A DNA stretch of 64,000 nucleotides from Schistosoma haematobium (lineage: Eukaryota > Platyhelminthes > Trematoda > Strigeidida > Schistosomatidae), in assembly GCF_000699445.3 (NCBI RefSeq), contig NC_067202.1, positions 4,061,458 through 4,125,457 of the forward strand. The letters are read 5' to 3'. The translations under genes were made by a program, and so were the position numbers. Positions 57,431 to 64,000 of the stretch are shown here, in pieces. Below the pieces are notes generated by a model. The model searched no databases, had not been told where the DNA came from, and worked only from the letters and a program-made list of their open reading frames with translations. How positions within the stretch are numbered: position 1 is the first letter of the stretch; every line of letters begins with the position of its first letter.

Positions 57431-57573
57431 ATTATTATTTCCTACGTCATTCTTAACATAAAAATTCTATATATTCAGGGCTCAATTCCTTTAATACTAT
57501 TTATTGAAATCATGATGATTATACTTGCAAATTTGCATTTATCGTCTATTTATTTATTTATTTATTTATACAG

Positions 57574-57689
57574 AAATTAAAAAACTGCTATTACACTGGT
57601 ACAGTAGTGAATCAAACAGAAGATTATTTGAATTTAGATACTACTAAATCTACTAATTATGTTGCTGTAAATACATGTTTTGGTTTGAA
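57574..57689 (+). CDS. ADAM-like metalloprotease, exon 5 (conserved prodomain block)
   Basis: Acceptor TTATTTATACAG, donor GTAAGT, 116 bases, phase 0 in and phase 2 out. Residues 208-245 include NCYYTGTV (Cys212) and VAVNTCFGL (Cys242). This is the M12B prodomain signature H/N-C-Y-Y-x-G-x-V ... S-x-x-T-C-x-G-L-x-G, the strongest family evidence in the window. Two NxT sequons (around 211-225) could be glycosylated. The domain keeps the protease latent and assists folding. ADAM and ADAMTS share it, so the subfamily cannot be settled without the downstream exons. Confidence 0.93.
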
Positions 57690-58149
57690 GTAAGTCGATT
57701 TAATCTTTCTTTCCCTTTTCTTCTTCTTCACATTTCTTTTTACTTGGTACTATTGTGATGTGGGTTACTTATATCCACATAAGTAGTATATAACGTTGGT
57801 CAGGCATATAATGTATTTCAGTAAACGATCGATAAGGAAAGAACGGGAACCTAACACGATTGGTATGAAAATGCATGAACAATGAAATCTGAGACAATGG
57901 ACTGATATTAGCAAAAGGAACAGTGAAGTTTGAGACGATGGATTGATATTTTGCAAATAACCTATGTACAATATGGTTCTCAGATTTTAGTGAGATCCTC
58001 TGTAATTGCGTGTCAAATACATTCGATTGTCCCCACTCATGTTCTTTTTCACTACACTATTAACAAAGCAACAATAAAGAACAATAGTAGTGTGTTGGTT
58101 ATGATAATTTTGTAAATCTATTGGGAATGTTTAATGTAACTTATCCGTT

Positions 58150-58390
58150 CAATAAATATTTACCCAGAATCAGGATTTGTGGAGAACGTAGTTATTTTTA
58201 ACAATTGGATTCATGAATTGATCAATATAAGACCAGCATTGAAAACTTGAATGCATTGGATAGCCAATTCGGTTTAGTATGGGACTCCTCAGCTGTCCAT
58301 GTCCACAATTCCGACTCGAACCCAGTACCGTTTGTTTCAAACGTCATCGCGTTATCTACTTAGCTGCTGAACTTGTTCAACTTTCGTTTG
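58150..58390 (-). repeat. Chimeric HHR-2 / Smα-like repeat
   Basis: The left side is HHR-2 (ATCAGGATTTGTGGAGAAC junction, TTGAATGCATTGGATAGCC, GGGACTCCTCAGC). From about 58300 it carries the HHR-1 tRNA-like block (CGACTCGAACCCAGTACCG, AACGTCATCGCGTTATCTAC). The GAAA is changed (GAAT), so the hammerhead is inactive. Confidence 0.65.
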
Positions 58391-59369
58391 GTATTAATTA
58401 ACATTTGTCCACAATAAGACGTATGCCTATAATCTTAAGGGAACTGATAATCCCTGGTGAATTCATACTCGATTATAAGTCTCGCTAATTAAATGTTCAT
58501 TCTGATTGCCTAGCCGCTTTTAACAAAAACAGATTGAATGTGCATAACAACTTAAACACAAGAGAAATACACAAACTTTGTTAATAAAGATTTTTTCGAC
58601 TCTCAAAATAAATCGAAAAGATTTAAGAATATAGTGAAAATTCCCATTTTGCCATTTGGTAAATAAAGAAGGAACGTTCTGAGCAAACATTTGCGTTAAA
58701 GGTTCTCAATGAGTATCTGAAGTATAGCGCAAGGCCCAGTGAGGCGTTGACAATGTTGATTTTATAAAGGAGTGCATAGAAACCAACTTGTATCCAAAGT
58801 TGTATTGGAAATCTTTACGTCGCTCTCGAGTTCGACCAAATGGAAGGACTCTCAAACGCTACGCCCTTAACCAAATTGATTTAAGAATACATCATATTTT
58901 ATCTGATTTATTCATAGTTACATTTGTATAATTTGAACTGTTGTATTTACCAATAGCTTACTGTATGAACATAGATTTACCATGCATTATACAATTAAGC
59001 ATCCATGATGCTTCTTAAAACGTGAAAACATGTTGCACACACAATTGAAATCTTAAAAAAACCCAGTTTCATATGTCGTTCGCATATCAACTCATCAAAT
59101 TATTACTTGTTATATCACTCGGATAATCCAGTTTCAGCAGTATGAGATACAGTTACCATGATAAGTCGTCAAGCTTTTAATATGGGTGTTTTGAGAATAC
59201 ATATATAATTAGTCACAGCTAGATAATAACGAATCAAAAATAGGAAATTTGTAAGTAATATTAAAAAAGACAACTTCAAGCTATGAGTATCCTGCCTTAT
59301 ACCTCTTTTTAATACTATCCATAATCCTTAGTTTGGTCGAAGGGATTCTGTGGAAATTGCTTCAATTTG

Positions 59370-59470
59370 TTGTTGTTAGGATACCATTGAAAATCAAGAA
59401 ACATTGAACAGCTGTTGTTTTATTCTAGTATTTAACTCGTTGGCAGCGCTCATCTATTACCCCTCCAACA
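59370..59470 (-). repeat. Decayed HHR-2 fragment
   Basis: ATACCATTGAAAATCAAGAA, CATTGAACAGCTGTTG and GGCAGCGCTCATCTATTAC in family order; core lost. Confidence 0.45.
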
Positions 59471-59874
59471 TTGGATGATGATTGCTCATTATCTCCAATT
59501 AATTGAAATTAAGAAATACAAATTATTTGATGCCCAATTAGTTGCCTAAAGATTAAGCGTCCACAGTGAGACCTGCAAGTCCTCGATCCGATTCTTGCTT
59601 GAATCATGTGTATGAATAATAGTCCGATATGAGTTAGAAGCTAATATCCATTGCTTGTTGGTTTTTAATTGTTGCTTACTAATAAAATTAGTCTATGATG
59701 CAAAGTACATATATATACCATTCTTTTTTCACCGATATCAATAAGCACACTTTTCTACTAACCAATTCATCTAATTAATAATTAACAACTATCTGTTTTT
59801 AAACAGAGTTGAAAAATCTTAATCAACCAATATATTCATTCATCTCTTGTTTTTTTTCCCTCACTTATTTTCAG

Positions 59875-59993
59875 TGGTATCATTCATTATGCCAATCAAA
59901 CATATGGTATACGTCCACTGCATTGTAAACAATGTGATTCTACAGCCATTCCACACCTACTATTTCCACATCGATCAAAGTTGATCAATCGAG
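59875..59993 (+). CDS. ADAM-like metalloprotease, exon 6 (end of prodomain), last exon in window
   Basis: Acceptor ACTTATTTTCAG, donor GTTTGT, 119 bases. Its first base completes Asn246, giving TCFGLNGIIHYANQTYGIRP across the junction, the classic C-x-G-L-x-G-x-I ... Y-x-I-x-P continuation of the prodomain. It then reads LHCKQCDSTAIPHLLFPHRS, which resembles the Glu-Pro-Leu ... H-x-h-x-x-R stretch leading to the catalytic domain. It leaves in phase 1. The zinc site (HExxHxxGxxH) is not in the remaining 4 kb, so the rest of the gene lies to the right. Confidence 0.92.
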
Positions 59994-60227
59994 GTTTGTG
60001 TTAGTCCTTGTTCTTTTATGTTGTAATTCATGTCTTTTTGTTCTCTTCTTTTATTCTCAATACAAATATCTAATTTAACTCAGTTTTACTTAGAATAAAT
60101 CGTTTTATGTACTCGACTCTGAGTTACTCCATTTATAAGGATTAGGTAACTGATCCAACTTTTCGGCTATTTAAACTAAAATTGACGAAAAAGATATGGT
60201 GTAGATCAGTAATTCATTAATTTGCCG

Positions 60228-60598
60228 GCCTACTTGAATATCTGGGCTACCTGTTCCTGACATCTAGATATTTCAACGAATTATCCATTTTTGTTTGTTG
60301 ATTTTAAGACATTATTATGTCTATTAAACGCGTAACCTATTCAGGCGCGTTTGTGAAAAGTGTACGACCTTTCACTGTACATGTTATAAAAATGCTGAGT
60401 CAGATACATCGTGGTGAATGGAAATATGCATTGAAAAGAGTGAACATTATTCAAATGTTGATTTCTAAACTACTAACATCTAACTGGCGATCACTCAGTA
60501 TTTATCGTCAGGATCATTCAAGCAATAAGAAAAGGAAACTTGGTGAAATACTTTGTGCTGAGAATTGTAGATTGCACCCAAAATATAATATTGAATAA
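60228..60598 (+). repeat. Duplicated segment D2 with a 93-codon frame
   Basis: Begins TACTTGAATATCTGGGCTAC like D1 (GCTTGAATATCTGGATGAC). The frame at 60317 (MSIKRVTYSGAFVKSVRPFT) ends SNKKRKLGEILCAENCRLHP plus KYNIE and a stop, parallel to the D1 ending SNKKWNHVEILCAENSILYQ. Diverged but with the frame preserved. Function unknown. Confidence 0.55.
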
Positions 60599-60624
60599 AA
60601 CTAATAATAATAATTATAATTATA

Positions 60625-60955
60625 ATAAATAGCTTCATGCAATATCATATTCTTGATACAATATAGAATTCTCAGCACAAAGTATTTCAACATGATTCCA
60701 TTTCTTATTACTTAATCTATCCTGACAATAAATATTGAATTGTTGTAGTGATACTGACCAATCGTCTTGTAAATCATTTAACCAGGATTGTTGAATTGTT
60801 ATTACACCATAATTACGATATATGTTTAGACTTAGTGGGAATTGAAGATAATCAATCTTGTCAATTAATGATCATCAGCTAGTTGTTAGTAGTTTAGGAA
60901 CCAACATCTGAATAATGTTCATTCATTTTAATGCATATTGCCAACAACCATGACG
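60625..60955 (-). repeat. Duplicated segment D3, inverted near-identical copy of D1
   Basis: TTGTATCAAGAATATGATA and GAATTCTCAGCACAAAGTAT to CCCACTAAGTCTAAACATA (minus reading) repeat D1. A stretch of about 200 bp (60660-60860) appears identical by eye. It carries the same open frame on the minus strand. Confidence 0.75.
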
Positions 60956-61584
60956 TGTATGATTGTACATGTTTGTAAGTTGTACAGTGAAAGGTTGTTA
61001 ACTGAACATAATTTCTTCATATTATATATATTGATTTGATGTAACAACTGGAACCAATATAAACTATATTTGACAGATTTCACATTTGTTATAACTGACA
61101 CTGATTAACTATTTCATAAATAGTCAACAGCGTGTGTTTATCAACTTACATCAATAACTTTCGTCCTTACATCGATTACTATTAAAACAATGATCTATTC
61201 ATCCAAATAGATCAAAATACTTGATTACTATTATCTAATTTTACAATTAAATCTACCTAATCAAATCAATATCATGATCCTAAACATGACATTTTTAATT
61301 AATCTACTCAGTTAATTTCAATATGTAATTTAGTGCATATGTTTTATAGTTTTTTTCTATGATACGAAGGTATAACTTCAGATCAAACTATACATTAATG
61401 TTTTTCACACTTTTAACAAAACCATTTAATAGTTATAATTCTGTGCGAAAATGTAACTAGTGAATAGACTTGGTATTGACGTAACAAAAAGATTAGATAA
61501 TACTGATGGAGCTAATCTGTGTCGAGTAGAGACAGGTATCTATCTCAGTACAATGGAGGATGGTCGCGCAATTTTGTGGATTGG

Positions 61585-61790
61585 TTAAGGTTAGACATTA
61601 ACACCGTTGTATGTCGGCTCATTGGTCTAGAGTTAAAGCGTTGACGCAAGAAATCAAAGGCCCTGGGTTCGAACCACGTGGGCGGAATCGTGGATGTGCA
61701 CTGCTGAGGAGTCTCACGATAGGATGAAACTGCCATCCAGTGCTTCCAGGATTTCAATGGCGGTCTAACATCAATCGGTTCATGATCTCG
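61585..61790 (+). repeat. HHR-2 repeat, plus orientation
   Basis: GATTGGTTAAGGTTAGACAT, the tRNA-like block (TGGTCTAGAGTTAAAGCG, GGGTTCGAACCACG), the hammerhead, and CGGTTCATGATCTCGACC at the end. Confidence 0.8.
61698..61743 (+). ncRNA. Hammerhead motif, HHR-2 family, intact core
   Basis: Stem I GCACTG/CAGTGC is perfect; CTGAGGA and GAAA are intact and the cleavage triplet is ATC. Stem II is GTCT/GGAT, kept by two wobble pairs. Stem III (ACTGCCAT) is no longer a palindrome and pairs poorly. Confidence 0.7.
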
Positions 61791-62251
61791 ACCAAATACT
61801 GGTGTTATATGATCCTTTTGCCATTATGTCATTATGTTTATTCATCGTTGAAATTTTCATCATATAATTTGAAGAACTCTTTCACGAAATTTCATATTTT
61901 TACTATCATAATTAGAATTAAGAAATATTCCAAAAATCTAACACGACGTTAAGTAGACTTAAATCTTGGTGACCTTGGTTCATAAATAGATTCTAGTTAG
62001 ACATCCACTGAAAACTAACAAGCATTGGACAGTTGTTTCTTATCACTGTGCGACTCAACAATGCACTTCTTCGACTCCATCTCAGGAGATTGATTATAGG
62101 CATTTCAGACGAACGCTCAACTTTTAGACCTTTGGGCTGATATTCAATTATTTGCATTTCTAAATTTAAAATGTTTATTTAAATATCAGCGATTACTTTA
62201 AAAATAAAAGAAAAACAATGATTATATATCATTGAATTATCCCTTGAAAAG

Positions 62252-62252
<1 letters not shown>

Positions 62253-62297
<45 letters not shown>
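62253..62297. repeat. TA dinucleotide array
   Basis: Pure TA run of 45 bp. Confidence 0.95.
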
Positions 62298-62301
<4 letters not shown>

Positions 62302-62394
62302 TAAGATTACAGACCGATCGTAGACAATTAAGTGACAAAAAGGCACCCCTGAACGACTCCGTCGCTTGTTATAAGACCATAGACCCTCGATCCA

Positions 62395-62480
62395 ATCCCT
62401 GTAGATGAGCATCATTGATGAGTCCCATATTAGGACGAAACAGTCGTTCAATGCTTCATGGTTTATTAATGATAGTCAAA
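62395..62480 (+). repeat. Decayed hammerhead repeat
   Basis: GAGCATCATTGATGAGTCCC, ATATTAGGACGAAACAGTCG and TTCAATGCTTCATGG keep stem II, GAAA and GTC, but the core start is TTGATGA instead of CTGATGA. Probably inactive. Confidence 0.55.
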
Positions 62481-64000
62481 TTAATATTAGTCTATATTGT
62501 AAGCTATGTAAATATAGAAATGATTGTATCAATAAATAAAGTCCTACTGATGTTTTCATTATTTTACAATATACACAAAATTGACAGGTCATTCACTAGT
62601 CAATAAATGAATGAATGACGTGTTTTTAATAATAAATGTCACCAAAATTTAGTTTATTTATAACAATCTATCTCCATCTATCTTTTCTGGTTAATTTTTC
62701 ATAGTGATCACTTTGACATGCATAACTTATATTGGTTGTGATACTAATCAAACTGACATTGATCATAATTATTGTTCATTACTTCATTTACTGTACTACT
62801 GTAAAATTAAGTATTACCCTCATTTACTAGTTTTAATTAACTGATTAACACATTTGTCATTTATTTTCATTGAATAATAATAATAATGTTACTAAAGACT
62901 GAATATGTAACAACAACTCAATGATCACATACACATACTTGTGATCATACGGTAATTAAACTAGTTACTACAGGGGGGGGGATGTGGAGGTTGTTATATT
63001 TTATAGTTTTATATCATAGACTGATAATTAATTAGACAACTATTGAACTTCATAAAACACTGGATTACTTTGATGTTCTAGTGTATGGTATACCTTAGCA
63101 ATGGGCACTGATAACTTCTGGATTCAAACTCAGGATCATCAGGTTGTGCATTGAGCTCTTACTCTCTCAATGGATTATTTAGTGAATCACTAATAAAGTA
63201 ATTTCAATGTTGATAAAAAGAAGAATCTTTCCGGAAGATTTCGACTCCTTTCCAACATTTCTTAATGCTACTTCTATCTCTCATTTTATGCGAAAAAAGA
63301 TGAAGTGTAAAGATATTTAACCGTTTTTTATTACTTAATAAGTGTTTACTATTCAGTATTTATAGAGATTTTCCCGTTTATTAAGTGAATTAATCCTCCA
63401 TCTAAAAGTGTAATATTCACTGGAGATTTCGTTTTTTTTTAAATCTTAAATTATCCAAAATCACTGCTATGAACATAATAGTGTTGCACAACCCAACATA
63501 TTGGATGATAAACATAAATATTTTGAAAGTTGAAGCTTGAATTTAGATCTTTAATGAAAATTAAACTTTTGAGTCCAGCACTTATCCACTAAATAAACGG
63601 GTAACTCCCTTAAAATGCTAGATACTGGGTATTTATAGAATATTGAAAGTTTCTGGACAGCGTGGCACAGGAATTTGAAAGCAGTTAATATTAATTCTGT
63701 CTGGCTCGTTTTTGCCTATTATACGTGTATACCATTGAGATGTAAAGTGTTGGTTAAAGATGATAGACAGGAAATCCCGAAAATTATATTTGTAGGAACT
63801 GATGTTTCCTATCAGATTCGATTCCGTGTCATCCAGCGTTACAGTCAGAAATGTTGCTACTAAACTATCTCAACGGTAACTGACCTCTTATAGTAGTAAG
63901 ATGTACTTCTAGTTGATTAATCATTTAGTGACCAATGTTTTCTTGTCAAACCCATTCTAGTGCTAATCGAATCCGATCGACCAAGTTGCAATATGACTCC

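Larger units (their letters stand above)
55722..57573 (+). other. Intron 4 of the ADAM-like gene
   Basis: GTATGT to TTTATACAG. It contains a MITE (56282-56529), a Penelope-like 3' relic around 56690-56790 on the minus strand and the first copy of the duplicated segment (56990-57430). 55725-56280 is AT-rich with nothing assigned. Confidence 0.8.
57690..59874 (+). other. Intron 5 of the ADAM-like gene
   Basis: GTAAGT to ATTTTCAG. It holds an imperfect 36-bp tandem duplication at about 57880-57951 (AATCTGAGACAATGG-type units), the chimeric hammerhead repeat at 58150-58390 and an HHR-2 relic at 59370-59470. 58400-59330 is AT-rich with no gene seen. Confidence 0.85.
59994..64000 (+). other. Intron 6 of the ADAM-like gene, incomplete
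   Basis: Starts GTTTGT. It contains duplicated segments D2 and D3, an HHR-2 copy at 61585-61790, decayed HHR-2 pieces at 61985-62110 and 62400-62480, a TA array and a tRNA-like relic at 63095-63190. I saw nothing in 60960-61500 or 62490-63090. The 62-codon frame at 63675-63863 shows no protease motif. Confidence 0.7.

Noticed and set aside
63675..63863. Possible metalloprotease-domain exon
   Set aside because: No HExxH or flanking reprolysin motif, and no clear splice sites in the required phase.

Overview
The window looks like nuclear DNA of a schistosome (blood fluke). It is very AT-rich, full of microsatellites, and packed with elements I recognise as schistosome-type. These are Smα-like tRNA-derived repeats carrying hammerhead ribozymes, RTE-clade LINEs of the SR2/SjR2 kind, and a Penelope-like element remnant. 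I cannot name the species from sequence alone.

One host gene crosses almost the whole window on the + strand. Six short exons (7123-7447, 45493-45626, 53587-53666, 55640-55721, 57574-57689, 59875-59993) have consensus splice sites and perfectly matching phases. They give 285 codons: a signal peptide followed by the prodomain of an ADAM/reprolysin-type metalloprotease. The catalytic domain is not here; the gene runs off the right edge. Intron 1 is about 38 kb. Most lines longer than 60 codons elsewhere are chance frames or lie in repeats.

Layout. 1-660: decayed Penelope-like reverse transcriptase. 661-7122: AT-rich 5' flank with a LINE 3' end and a full-length 478-bp repeat (here called R478) that stops 134 bp before the start codon. 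7123-45492: exon 1 and the huge intron 1, holding foldback and tandem hammerhead repeats, MITEs, R478 copies, LINE fragments and an 893-bp pure GATA array. 45493-49810: exon 2, then an almost intact RTE LINE (46019-49232) nested inside an older truncated copy. 49811-64000: exons 3-6 with small introns, two more MITEs, a set of direct and inverted duplications carrying a conserved short frame, and further hammerhead repeats.

The most interesting structure is the hammerhead system. Two repeat families share the same design: tRNA-like A/B boxes, then a hammerhead with a self-complementary stem III. They differ in stem I (ATCCAG/CTGGAT against GCACTG/CAGTGC), and individual copies show compensating changes. 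Copies occur as head-to-tail permuted monomers, as foldbacks, and once as a 112-bp-arm palindrome that puts a complete hammerhead on each strand.
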